Assembly (NCBI GenBank): GCA_017649325.1
Contig: JAGCHA010000113.1
Span: forward strand, 1 to 37,763
Source: Ruminococcus sp.
GTDB lineage: Bacteria; Bacillota; Clostridia; Oscillospirales; Ruminococcaceae
DNA length: 37,763 nucleotides
Direction of reading: 5' to 3'
The position numbers and the translations under genes were made by a program. The notes beneath the pieces are model-generated. The model worked only from the letters and a program-made list of their open reading frames with translations. It searched no databases and was not told the origin of the DNA. Below, piece by piece: positions 30,094-37,763 of this stretch. Position 1 is the first letter of the stretch. Each line of letters opens with the position of its first letter.

Positions 30094-31749
30094 TTATCTA
30101 TGGAGCGGACACTCGGCGGGGAGCTCGCCCTCGCGGTAGTAGCCTGTCTCCGTCTCGGGGCAGTCCGCTCCTGCAAGTCCGCCGCTCTCGGTGCAGTAGT
30201 CCGCTGTAATGACGCTCTCGTCGGGCGTGAACGATTTGACCTGCCTGTCCGCGCGCTCCATAATGGCTTTCCATATGCTCGCGGGGAGCTTGTACTCGGT
30301 GCGGTCGATGACGGAGTTGCCGTCGTCGTAGCCTATCCACACTGCCGCACTGTATTCGGGCGTCACACCCACGAACAGTCTGTCCGTATCGCTGCCGTAG
30401 TCGTTGTCGACTGTGCCCGTCTTGCCGATGACCTCGCTGCCGTCATCGAGGCGGGCTGCCTGCGCGATACCGTCGTCTTTGCAGATATTGTAATACAGCA
30501 GGCGGTTCATTATCCATGCGTCGGCTGAGGTGAGAGCCTGTATCTCGGTGCTCTCACGCTTGGCGAGGACATTGCCGTCTTTGTCGGTAACACGGGTATA
30601 AAAGCGCGGTGCGGAGTATACGCCTCCCCTGCCGAAAACGCTGTATGCCGCCGCAAGCTCCGTCATCGGCACGCCTCTCTCAAGGTAGCCGAGAGATATG
30701 GACGAGATGTCGGCGTCGCGGTCGGTGAGAGTCGTGAAGCCGAGCTTTTCCCGCATGAATGCGAGACATCTGCCGCCTCCGAGCTCTGTGGCGAGCCGCA
30801 CGGGTACGGTGTTCTTCGACTGCCTGAGCGCATAGGTCACTGTGATGTCGCCGTCGTAGATGCGGTTGTAGTTGCGCGGCCACGCATTCGGTGTGTTTGC
30901 GTTCATCGTCGGCGCGTCGGCGACTGTGGAAGAGAAGCTTATCATGCCCTCTGCGAGAGCCGGAGAGTACACGGATAAAGGCTTTATAGACGAGCCTATC
31001 CTGTGGAGTGTGCGGTATGCACGGTTGTAGGCGGTGTTGCCGCGGTTGCCCGCTCCGAGGGCGATGACGCTGCCGCTCATATCCGTTACCGCGCAGGCTG
31101 ACTGCGGGAAGATGTTCAGTTCGTCGGAAAAGCTCCTCGGGTCGGAGTAGACCTCGTCGACTGCCGCCTGCATGGAGGGCGAAAACGGAGTCTCGACCGT
31201 CACGCCCTCGGAGTAGAGGAGCTCGAATGCCCTGCCGCGCTCACAGCCCTGCTGGTCTGCGATATCGGTGACTATCTGCTCGGTCATGGCGTCAAAGTAG
31301 GCGTTGCTCGGGATTCGGTTCGCGTACTGCGCCTGCGGGCTGACCGCTGAGGCTGCTTTGCCGCCTGTGAGAGCGGCCGTGCAGCTCGCGGGGGAGGCGG
31401 CTATCTCAGCCATTGTCTGCCATTCCGCATCCGTCAGAGCCGAGGCGTACTTGCCGAAATAGACCACGGAGGCAAGTCCTACGCCGAAAACGTTCTCTCC
31501 GAAGCATATGCTGTCTGCGTTTTCGGGGGTGAACTTCACTCCCGCCGCCTTGCAGACGGCTTCGGGCTTTGACGGGTCGAGGTCGTCGTAGCTGACCTCG
31601 TAAAGCTGCGACACGGGCAGGGTGTATTCGCTGCCGTCTGCTGCCTTTACCGCGGGGGCTGAGTATGTGTGCGGTGCGCTCCCCTTGTCCGAGCACGCCG
31701 CCAGCGGCAGACACATCGCTGCCGCGATAAGTGCTGTGAGCTTACGCAT
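30094..31749 (-). CDS. Lipoprotein penicillin-binding protein with degenerate glycosyltransferase part
   Basis: A 551-residue secreted protein. A lipoprotein signal ends in LAAC (C19). Residues about 50-185 resemble the second half of a GT51 domain (VVYFGKYASALTDAEWQTMAEIAASP) but the catalytic Glu segments of the first half are missing. The transpeptidase domain is intact: SSIK (S253, K256), SKN (311-313), KTG (443-445). It should cross-link peptidoglycan and be covalently bound by beta-lactams, but not polymerise glycan. The ATG at 31749 has AAAGGAG upstream and overlaps the stop of the ligase-like gene by 8 bases, so the two are translationally coupled. Confidence 0.85.
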   Translation of the reverse strand: MRKLTALIAAAMCLPLAACSDKGSAPHTYSAPAVKAADGSEYTLPVSQLYEVSYDDLDPSKPEAVCKAAGVKFTPENADSICFGENVFGVGLASVVYFGKYASALTDAEWQTMAEIAASPASCTAALTGGKAASAVSPQAQYANRIPSNAYFDAMTEQIVTDIADQQGCERGRAFELLYSEGVTVETPFSPSMQAAVDEVYSDPRSFSDELNIFPQSACAVTDMSGSVIALGAGNRGNTAYNRAYRTLHRIGSSIKPLSVYSPALAEGMISFSSTVADAPTMNANTPNAWPRNYNRIYDGDITVTYALRQSKNTVPVRLATELGGGRCLAFMREKLGFTTLTDRDADISSISLGYLERGVPMTELAAAYSVFGRGGVYSAPRFYTRVTDKDGNVLAKRESTEIQALTSADAWIMNRLLYYNICKDDGIAQAARLDDGSEVIGKTGTVDNDYGSDTDRLFVGVTPEYSAAVWIGYDDGNSVIDRTEYKLPASIWKAIMERADRQVKSFTPDESVITADYCTESGGLAGADCPETETGYYREGELPAECPLHR

Positions 31750-33607
31750 TAGCCTTCTCCTTTCCGAAGTCAAGGAGCAGGCCGTATGCCGCTCCGAGGA
31801 AGAGCCAGAATGTCGGCTCGACTGCGATATTGCCGTCGTTGACTATGCCTTCGGTAAGGAAGCCGGCTATCCCCGCACACAGACATATGAAGAACAGCTT
31901 GTTCCTGTCTGCGAGGAGGACAGTTCTGTCCCATTTCAGGGCGCTCTTTGCACTGCCGAGGAGGAAGGCTCCGAACAGTGCGAGAAGCGCGATGAGCGCG
32001 GGTATGCCGCAGGTCAGCGCTATCTGGAGATAGCGGCAGTGTGGCTTGTCGACTATGAGGTGGTACGTTCCGTTCGTGTTGCTGAGACCGACTATGTCGT
32101 TCTGCACGAAATCGAACGGGAAGCCGCCCATGCCCTTGCCGACAAGGATGCACTCCTTCAGTATCGGCAGCGAATTTGCCCATATATAGCCTCGTCCCGT
32201 AGCTATGCCGTAGTACCGCGTGAGGGAGCTGTTCGACATGGGGGCGGCGGGGATCTCGCCGAGGAGAGCACGGTTCTGTGCGATTAGCTTCAAGCCGTCG
32301 GTCGTGACGGCAAAGTCGAGGGAGCTGTCATAGCCGAGGTCGACGTACATTATGCCCTCGACAAGTACGATGTTGATGTCGGCGTTCTGCGCGTCATCGT
32401 GTATCAGCAGGCGGGTGCGGTCGGAGCTGTCAGCCGTGTACTGCAAGCCCTCGTCCGAAACTGCGGAAAGTGCCTCGCCGCTTTCGTAGGGGGGCGTTAT
32501 CGTGTAGCCCGAGCCCTCTGCGGTGATGCGGAGCTCTTTACCCTCTATCTCCGCGCTTTTCAGCGTGTATACCGACGGTTCGGATTCGTATGTGCCCGCA
32601 TTGGTGACGCTCTTGATGATATTGTCGGTGAAGTCATGACCTGTGGCAAGGTCGAGCGCTATCGTCAGCACCGCAAACGCCGCCGCAGCCGCAAGTACGG
32701 CTTTCAGCGGTATCAGGCGCTTGATGATGAAGTAGGCGAGCAGGCATATGAGCTCAGCGGCGATAACGTAGAATGCGGCTGTTGCATTGGTCATTATGCC
32801 CGCCGCGAATACCGCTGCCGCAAGTGCTCCCGCAGCTATGCGCGAAGCCGCTTTTTTTGCCGCAAATACAGCGTATACCGCTATGGGGAACACGAGTACG
32901 AAGAACTCGCCGGTGTAGTTGGAGTTGTAGAAGGTAAGCACCGATTCGCGGAAGTCGTTGCCGATAGCGAGCGATTCCGCCGCCGTACGGTACTCCGCGG
33001 GAGCTATCAGGTACTTCATAAACGGCAGCTCCATAAGCGGCGTTACCGTGTACTCAAATACCGCGAGCAGCGCCGATACTGCCGTGAGCGTGAGGAGCGC
33101 ACGACGGAAAAACGCCGTCATCCGCGCACCGCTGATGTAGTTGATGCCGAACAGGAATATCACGCAGTAGGAGAATATGGCGAGCAGTCCCTCGTATTCG
33201 GTGCAGAGACCGAACAGCACCACTTCCTTGTGCTCCGATAACAGCGCCGATATGCACGCGAACAGCAGATAGGCTCCCGCACATACCGCGGGAAGCAGCC
33301 CCCTGCGCGTGAACAGGCGGTTTTCCCTGCACGGCGCGTCGGGGAATATGCGCTCTCCGACTGCGTACAGGCATACTCCGCACGCGATGACAAGATATAC
33401 TATCTCCTTGCAGTAAAGGAACCAGTCTGCGTACAGTCCGTTCGTGTTCGCGAATATCTCCAGCGAGCGGCCCGTGAGCCTGTCTATGTGCAGCCTTACC
33501 GCATATACCGCGAACAGCAGCGCACAGATGACTGTCCCCGTGAATATCCTGCGATAGCGCGGCAGCTCGGACACTGTGCTGCGCTCTTTCTTGCTTTTTC
33601 CTGACAT
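31742..33607 (-). CDS. O-antigen-ligase-like (Wzy_C) membrane protein
   Basis: A 621-residue polytopic protein with about 12-13 helices. The segment RGYIWANSLPILKECILVGKG followed by HCRYLQIALTCGIPALI is the typical O-antigen ligase/polymerase signature. Between helices a large outer insert (about 335-475) is predicted; it is not typical of short family members. It may ligate or polymerise a lipid-linked glycan onto another surface molecule. The gene comes first in a two-gene unit with the lipoprotein PBP, which suggests a link between glycan attachment and peptidoglycan. GGAGG lies 9 bases before the ATG. Confidence 0.75.
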   Translation of the reverse strand: MSGKSKKERSTVSELPRYRRIFTGTVICALLFAVYAVRLHIDRLTGRSLEIFANTNGLYADWFLYCKEIVYLVIACGVCLYAVGERIFPDAPCRENRLFTRRGLLPAVCAGAYLLFACISALLSEHKEVVLFGLCTEYEGLLAIFSYCVIFLFGINYISGARMTAFFRRALLTLTAVSALLAVFEYTVTPLMELPFMKYLIAPAEYRTAAESLAIGNDFRESVLTFYNSNYTGEFFVLVFPIAVYAVFAAKKAASRIAAGALAAAVFAAGIMTNATAAFYVIAAELICLLAYFIIKRLIPLKAVLAAAAAFAVLTIALDLATGHDFTDNIIKSVTNAGTYESEPSVYTLKSAEIEGKELRITAEGSGYTITPPYESGEALSAVSDEGLQYTADSSDRTRLLIHDDAQNADINIVLVEGIMYVDLGYDSSLDFAVTTDGLKLIAQNRALLGEIPAAPMSNSSLTRYYGIATGRGYIWANSLPILKECILVGKGMGGFPFDFVQNDIVGLSNTNGTYHLIVDKPHCRYLQIALTCGIPALIALLALFGAFLLGSAKSALKWDRTVLLADRNKLFFICLCAGIAGFLTEGIVNDGNIAVEPTFWLFLGAAYGLLLDFGKEKANA

Positions 33608-33636
33608 TTCGGCATACCTCCGTATAAACTGTTACT

Positions 33637-33665
33637 ATTCTACCACATTTCCCCGCCGATTGCAA
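33637..33665 (-). promoter_or_regulatory. Promoter of the ligase/PBP unit
   Basis: On the minus strand, TTGCAA (33665-33660), 17-base spacer ending GTGG, TAGAAT (33642-33637). Confidence 0.75.
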
Positions 33666-33705
33666 CTTTTTTGCCGCGTAACGAGGAGCACTGCCCCGTA
33701 CCCCC

Positions 33706-33734
33706 TTGACAAACGCACGAGCTTGTGGTATCAT
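33706..33734 (+). promoter_or_regulatory. Promoter of the thrS T-box transcript
   Basis: TTGACA (33706-33711), 17-base spacer ending GTGG, TATCAT (33729-33734). Confidence 0.85.
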
Positions 33735-33740
33735 TGACGT

Positions 33741-33978
33741 ATACACCAAAGCTATGACGAGGAAGGCTTTATCCATTCCGCCGCTTTCAGAGAGCTGCCG
33801 TTCGGTGCGAGGCAGCAGCTGCACGGATAACGCATACCGCCTCTGAGTTCGCCCAATAAGCGACGGGTGCTCCCGTTACAGAGCCAATGAGATACGGAGC
33901 ATACCTCCGTGTGAATCAGGGTGGAACCACGGTAGATTATCGTCCCTTGTGCCTATTACAGGCGTAAGGGGCTTTTTT
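33741..33978 (+). promoter_or_regulatory. T-box riboswitch, threonine type
   Basis: A tRNA-sensing leader. Stem I includes ATGACGAGGAAG and the apical AGAGAGCTGCC...GGTGCGAGGCAGC (about 33790-33815). The T-box AGGGTGGAACCACGG lies at 33918-33932. A terminator (CCCTT...AAGGG, 33944-33970, then TTTTTT) closes it. ACC at 33836-33838 is a plausible specifier codon for tRNA-Thr, as expected before thrS. Uncharged tRNA-Thr should favour the antiterminator and raise expression of the two genes downstream. Confidence 0.92.
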
Positions 33979-34005
33979 GTCACCTTGCGCGCGGGAGGTG
34001 AAGAT

Positions 34006-34386
34006 TTGAGCAATATCAAGTACAACGAGCAGGAAGAGGCTTTCGAGCTCCCATACAAGCTGTGGGACGAGACTGTGACCGTCAGGTTCTACGTTGACGA
34101 GGAAGCCGATATTATCAAAAATCTAAAAGCAGTCGCCGAGAAGCTCGCTAAGCTCGACGGCAGCCGCCGTCAGATGGCGGAGCTCCTCATAGATGACGGC
34201 TTCTACGAGGGCGGTGACCCCGACGCCCTCGCGAAAATTCTTGCGCTCGGCAATGTGTACGTCGACTTCGATGACGAGGATATCGTCCTCTGCTTCGATG
34301 TCTCCACCGATGACGGCTATATGAAGGCGCCCGCCCACGTCGAGCTGTTCGGCGAGATGTTTGAATTGACGGGGTGGGTTGAATGA
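34006..34386 (+). CDS. Small acidic hypothetical protein under T-box control
   Basis: A 126-residue, strongly acidic, apparently soluble protein that I do not recognise. It is predicted mixed alpha/beta, with a central helix (KNLKAVAEKLAKLDG) and a C-terminal beta-rich part. Start is TTG at 34006 with GGGAGGTGA immediately upstream; the ATG at 33949 lies inside the T-box terminator and cannot be used. It lies between the T-box and thrS, 39 bases before thrS, so it should be induced by threonine starvation together with the synthetase. Confidence 0.7.
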   Translation: MSNIKYNEQEEAFELPYKLWDETVTVRFYVDEEADIIKNLKAVAEKLAKLDGSRRQMAELLIDDGFYEGGDPDALAKILALGNVYVDFDDEDIVLCFDVSTDDGYMKAPAHVELFGEMFELTGWVE

Positions 34387-34425
34387 TAACACTTTATTAT
34401 GAATCAATTATAAGGAGAGATAACC

Positions 34426-36366
34426 ATGATAAAATTAACATTGAAGGACGGAAGCGTCCGCGAAATTGAATCGGCACAGCCTGCGTCCGAGATAATCAAG
34501 GGCATTGGCATGGGTCTGTACAAGGCGGCTTGCTGTGTTAAGGTCAACGGCGAGGTCAAGGACCTCCGCACCGTTATCGACAGCGACTGTCAGTTCGAGG
34601 TGTGCACTTTCGACGTCCTCGACGGCAAGAAGACCTTCTGGCATACTGCTTCGCACATTATGGCTCAGGCTGTCAAGCGCCTCTACCCTGCGGCTAAGCT
34701 CGCTATCGGTCCTGCTATCGAGAACGGCTTCTACTACGACTTCGACCTCGAAAAGCCCTTCACTCCCGAAGAGCTCGAGAAAATCGAGGCTGAGATGAAG
34801 AACATCGTCAAGGAGGGTCTCGCACTCGAGCAGTTCGAGCTCTCGCCCGCCGATGCTATCGCTAAGCTCAAAGAAATGGACGAGCCCTACAAGGTCGAGC
34901 TCTGCGAAGAACACGCCGACAAGGGTGAGCCTATCTCCTTCTACAAGCAGGGTGAGTTCACCGACCTCTGCGCGGGGCCTCACCTTATGGACACCTCTAC
35001 TGTCAAGGCTTTCAAGCTCATCTCATGTACAGGTGCTTACTGGCGCGGCAACGAGAAGAACAAGATGCTCAGCCGCGTTTATGCTATCGCTTTCCCCAAG
35101 GCTTCTCAGCTTGACGAGTACCTCAAAATGATCGAGGAGGCTAAGCTCCGCGATCACAAGAAGCTCGGCAAGGAACTCGGTCTCTTTATGTTCGACCACA
35201 CCGCTCCCGGTATGCCCTACTGGCTCCCGAGAGGCTGGAAGCTCTTCAACGCTCTGCTCGAATACTGGAGAGGCGTTCACGAGGACCACAGCTACACCGA
35301 GATATCGGGTCCTGTGCTCTCAAAGAAGGAGCTCTGGGTGACATCCGGTCACTGGGATCACTATCAGGACGGTATGTTCGTTATCCCCGCTGAGGAGGAC
35401 AATGAGGTATACTGCGCTAAGCCCATGAACTGTCCCAATGCTATCAAGGTTTATATGAACAGACAGCGCTCGTATAAGGAGCTCCCGCTCAAGTTCAATC
35501 AGGTCGATGTTATCCACCGCAAGGAGAAGTCCGGCGAGCTCAACGGTCTCTTCCGCGTTCAGCAGTTCAGACAGGACGACGCTCATATCCTCGTTTCCGA
35601 GGAGCAGATAGCCTCCGAGATAAACGATATCATGGATATCGCTACCGAGATGTACAACACCTTCGGTCTCGAGTACAAGGCGGAGCTCTCTACGCGCCCC
35701 GACGACTACATGGGCGACATCAACGTCTGGAACAAGGCTGAGGCTGACCTCAAGGCTATCCTCGAGGATAAGTACGGTCCCGACGGCTATGAGCTCAACG
35801 AGGGAGACGGCGCATTCTACGGTCCTAAGATAGACCTCAAGATGAAGGACGCTATCGGTCGTGAGTGGCAGATGGGTACTATCCAGCTCGACTTCCAGCT
35901 TCCCCTCAATTTCAAGATGAAGTACATCGCTTCCGACGGCTCCGAGAAACAGCCCGTTATGATCCACCGCGCTATTTTCGGCTCGTTCGAGCGCTTCATC
36001 GGTATCATCACCGAGAACTTCAAGGGCGCTTTCCCGTTCTGGCTCTCGCCTATGCAGGTGGGTATCGTGCCTATCCGCACAGAGCACAACGAGTACGCCA
36101 AGAAGGTCGCTGACCTCCTCAAGAAGAACCGCATCAGAGCAGAGGTCGACTACACCGACGACAATATGAAGAACAAGATCAAGAAGTTCAAGGACTTCAA
36201 AGACCCGTATGTTGTCATCATCGGCGACAGCGAGGCTGCCAACGAGCAGGTATCTATCAATATCCGCGGAAATAAGCAGCTCAAGAACGTGCCGCTCGAT
36301 AAGTTCATCGAGATGTGCCGCACTATGAACGAGGAACACTCGCTCGACGTTATCGATACGCTTTGA
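34426..36366 (+). CDS. thrS: Threonyl-tRNA synthetase
   Basis: A 646-residue class II synthetase. TGS domain (1-62); editing domain with HTASH (H73, H77) and CAGPH (C182, H186); catalytic core with zinc ligands C336, H387 and H514; motif 3 around MIHRAIFGSFERF; C-terminal anticodon-binding domain (about 540-646). It charges tRNA-Thr and clears mischarged Ser-tRNA-Thr. Length is standard. AAGGAGA precedes the ATG. Expression is controlled by the upstream T-box. Confidence 0.98.
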   Translation: MIKLTLKDGSVREIESAQPASEIIKGIGMGLYKAACCVKVNGEVKDLRTVIDSDCQFEVCTFDVLDGKKTFWHTASHIMAQAVKRLYPAAKLAIGPAIENGFYYDFDLEKPFTPEELEKIEAEMKNIVKEGLALEQFELSPADAIAKLKEMDEPYKVELCEEHADKGEPISFYKQGEFTDLCAGPHLMDTSTVKAFKLISCTGAYWRGNEKNKMLSRVYAIAFPKASQLDEYLKMIEEAKLRDHKKLGKELGLFMFDHTAPGMPYWLPRGWKLFNALLEYWRGVHEDHSYTEISGPVLSKKELWVTSGHWDHYQDGMFVIPAEEDNEVYCAKPMNCPNAIKVYMNRQRSYKELPLKFNQVDVIHRKEKSGELNGLFRVQQFRQDDAHILVSEEQIASEINDIMDIATEMYNTFGLEYKAELSTRPDDYMGDINVWNKAEADLKAILEDKYGPDGYELNEGDGAFYGPKIDLKMKDAIGREWQMGTIQLDFQLPLNFKMKYIASDGSEKQPVMIHRAIFGSFERFIGIITENFKGAFPFWLSPMQVGIVPIRTEHNEYAKKVADLLKKNRIRAEVDYTDDNMKNKIKKFKDFKDPYVVIIGDSEAANEQVSINIRGNKQLKNVPLDKFIEMCRTMNEEHSLDVIDTL

Positions 36367-36383
36367 TATAACATAATAAGCTC

Positions 36384-36416
36384 AAAGCCCTGCCGCGGTA
36401 TCGCAGCAGGGCTTTT
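36384..36416 (+). terminator. Terminator after thrS
   Basis: A 10-bp stem (36384-36393 with 36406-36415) is followed by a T-run. Confidence 0.95.
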
Positions 36417-36419
36417 TGT

Positions 36420-36568
36420 CTGTTTTTGACAGTTTTTTGCTTCCTGCTTATTCGCAATTTCGTCAGTGAAAACCTGAAATGAAACACGAGAACGCGAGAG
36501 ATTAAGAGAAAAATAGAGAGAATCAAAGAGAAACTTCATTATAGATTGAAAAAAATCCAAAAAACCCC
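36420..36568. other. Purine-rich intergenic stretch
   Basis: No gene. A purine-rich run with repeated AGAGA words (about 36488-36535) precedes the rplM promoter and could act as an upstream element; otherwise nothing is seen. Confidence 0.4.
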
Positions 36569-36597
36569 TTGACAACTCTTTATCTTTCAGGTATAAT
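36569..36597 (+). promoter_or_regulatory. Consensus promoter of rplM-rpsI
   Basis: TTGACA (36569-36574), 17-base spacer, TATAAT (36592-36597): perfect hexamers, as expected for ribosomal protein genes. Confidence 0.92.
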
Positions 36598-36609
36598 TAG
36601 TCTTGCACT

Positions 36610-36636
36610 GTCGGGAAATCGATTGAATCCCCCGAC
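36610..36636 (+). promoter_or_regulatory. L13 leader hairpin
   Basis: GTCGGG (36610-36615) pairs with CCCGAC (36631-36636) in the short leader just before the ribosome site. Position and size fit the L13 autoregulatory leader known in Firmicutes, but the match is by layout only. Confidence 0.5.
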
Positions 36637-36664
36637 CAAAATAATTCTTACGGAGGAAAATATT

Positions 36665-37093
36665 ATGTCAACTACACTGGCTAAACCCGCTGAAGTAAGC
36701 CGTACTTGGTATATCCTCGACGCTGAGGGTCAGTCCCTCGGTCGTGTCGCTGCCAAGGCTGCACATATCCTCAGAGGCAAGCACAAGCCCACCTACACTC
36801 CTAATGTAGACTGCGGCGACCACGTTATCATCATCAACTGCGAGAAGGCTGTCCTCACAGGCAGAAAGCTCGAGCAGAAGAAGTTCTACTGGCATACAGG
36901 CTGGATCGGCGGTCTCAAGTCCATCTCCTACAAGGATATGATGGCTGAGCAGGCTGACAGAGCTATGACTATCGCTGTAAACGGTATGCTCCCCAACAAT
37001 ACTCTCGGCAGAGCTCAGCTCAAGAGACTCAGAACTTACAAGGGCGCAGAGCACAAGCAGGCTGCTCAGAAGCCCGTTGCTTATGAATTATAA
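36665..37093 (+). CDS. rplM: Ribosomal protein L13
   Basis: A 142-residue large-subunit protein. Typical segments are [34 protein letters not shown] and [24 protein letters not shown]. The start at 36665 has GGAGG 9 bases upstream; the longer frame would begin inside the promoter. It is followed after 17 bases by rpsI, the usual pair. Confidence 0.98.
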   Translation: MSTTLAKPAEVSRTWYILDAEGQSLGRVAAKAAHILRGKHKPTYTPNVDCGDHVIIINCEKAVLTGRKLEQKKFYWHTGWIGGLKSISYKDMMAEQADRAMTIAVNGMLPNNTLGRAQLKRLRTYKGAEHKQAAQKPVAYEL

Positions 37094-37110
37094 TAAGGAG
37101 GAGCTTTGAA

Positions 37111-37512
37111 ATGTACGAATCAAAAGTAAAATACTACTACGGAACAGGCAGAAGAAAGCACTCCGTAGCAAGAGTAAGAATCTATCCTGGTTCAGGCAAC
37201 GTTACTATAAACGGCAGAGGCATCGATGACTACTTCGGTCTCGAGACTCTCAAGCTCATCGTTCGTCAGCCTCTCGCTCTCACAGATAATGTTGAGAAGT
37301 TCGATGTTGTCTGCACTGTTGCAGGCGGCGGCGTTACAGGTCAGGCTGGCGCTATCAGACACGGTATCTCCCGTGCTCTCCTCGAATTCGACGCTGAGCT
37401 CCGTCCAACCCTCAAGAAGGCTGGTTTCCTCACTCGTGACCCACGTATGAAGGAAAGAAAGAAGTACGGTCTCAAGGCTGCTCGTCGTGCTCCTCAGTTC
37501 TCAAAGAGATAA
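37111..37512 (+). CDS. rpsI: Ribosomal protein S9
   Basis: A 133-residue small-subunit protein. [15 protein letters not shown] at the start, [19 protein letters not shown] in the middle and the basic tail ending APQFSKR, which reaches the P-site tRNA. AAGGAGG precedes the ATG. The 3' end faces the recombinase gene at the window edge. Confidence 0.98.
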   Translation: MYESKVKYYYGTGRRKHSVARVRIYPGSGNVTINGRGIDDYFGLETLKLIVRQPLALTDNVEKFDVVCTVAGGGVTGQAGAIRHGISRALLEFDAELRPTLKKAGFLTRDPRMKERKKYGLKAARRAPQFSKR

Positions 37513-37603
37513 TCAGACTTATCTCAATTCGCCGTATTTTCGGCACTTTTCAGACCTTACAAATTCGTCATGGTCTTTGTCTGGTCTTTATCGAAAGATT
37601 TTT

Positions 37604-37638
37604 AATATCCGTCTCGACTTATCGGGACGGATATTTTG
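37604..37638. terminator. Terminator between rpsI and the recombinase
   Basis: A 10-bp stem (37604-37613 with 37626-37635) ending in TTTTG on the plus strand, with AAAGATTTTT before it, so it can also serve the minus-strand gene. Confidence 0.8.
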
Positions 37639-37641
37639 CGT

Positions 37642-37763
37642 TCAGGACAGTTTCAGTGTGACAAGATCAGCGACCTTAGCTTTGGTGCTTTTCAGCACAT
37701 CGGCGTAAATATCGGCTGTGATATTTATATCCCGATGTCCAAGATGCTCGGACACTACCTTGA
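37642..37763 (-). CDS. Tyrosine recombinase/integrase, C-terminal fragment (cut by window edge)
   Basis: The last 39 residues of a minus-strand gene that continues past the window. The sequence contains VSEHLGHRDI then TADIYADVL, which is the C-terminal box of phage and conjugative-element integrases: LGH with the catalytic His and the Tyr nucleophile (Y19 of the fragment) a short way downstream. Stop TGA is at 37644-37642. It faces the 3' end of rpsI, the normal orientation of an integrase next to its attachment site. The rest of the protein and the element cannot be seen. Confidence 0.8.
   Translation of the reverse strand, partial: KVVSEHLGHRDINITADIYADVLKSTKAKVADLVTLKLS

Noticed and set aside
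33949..34005. ATG at 33949 as the start of the gene before thrS
   Set aside because: It falls inside the T-box terminator hairpin and has no ribosome site; TTG 34006 does.
37513..37641. tRNA gene as the attachment site of the right-edge element
   Set aside because: No tRNA-like sequence exists in the gap; rpsI is the better candidate.

Overview
The window looks like a chromosomal segment of a plant-fibre-degrading Ruminococcus or a close relative in the Oscillospiraceae. The best evidence is a secreted GH5 cellulase-CBM22-CE3 esterase that ends in a Thr-rich linker and a type I dockerin. Supporting evidence is Firmicutes-style signals throughout: AAGGAGG ribosome sites, TTGACA-17-TATAAT promoters and a T-box in front of thrS. 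No rRNA, tRNA, CRISPR array or complete mobile element was found.

Layout. Positions 1-8.5 kb are an envelope region: an LtaS-like sulfatase-fold membrane protein, a two-gene minus-strand unit (GT2 glycosyltransferase and cysteine-cluster protein), a CPBP protease, a small acidic-tailed membrane protein followed by a YidC insertase fused to a TagF-type glycerophosphotransferase, and a VanY-type D,D-carboxypeptidase. Positions 8.9-13 kb carry two zinc-ribbon proteins flanking mscL; the first has a striking tandem-repeat region. Positions 12.9-13.6 kb are gene-poor and contain a candidate parS site, a candidate small RNA and structured sequence. An OmpR-type two-component pair, pssA and the cellulosomal enzyme follow. 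Positions 19.4-24 kb hold intracellular alpha-glucan breakdown genes (GH13 enzyme and glycogen phosphorylase). Next come a signal-peptidase-like protein that lacks its catalytic residues, and a four-gene operon with a BcrA/LanF-type ABC ATPase, two permeases and a membrane S41 protease. Then comes a minus-strand pair, an O-antigen-ligase-like protein overlapping a lipoprotein penicillin-binding protein. The last part is T-box, small hypothetical gene, thrS, then rplM-rpsI. The right edge cuts into the C-terminus of a tyrosine recombinase, so a mobile element probably starts there, next to rpsI.

How the genes relate. Much of the window concerns the cell surface: polymer synthesis, peptidoglycan trimming and cross-linking, lipid headgroup synthesis, membrane insertion and peptide export or resistance. 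The most unusual items are the YidC-TagF fusion with its small partner, the signal-peptidase pseudoenzyme, the ABC-plus-S41 operon, the ligase/PBP pair, and an orphan promoter with 11-bp repeats in front of a possible noncoding RNA. All function calls come from reading motifs by eye; no database search was run.
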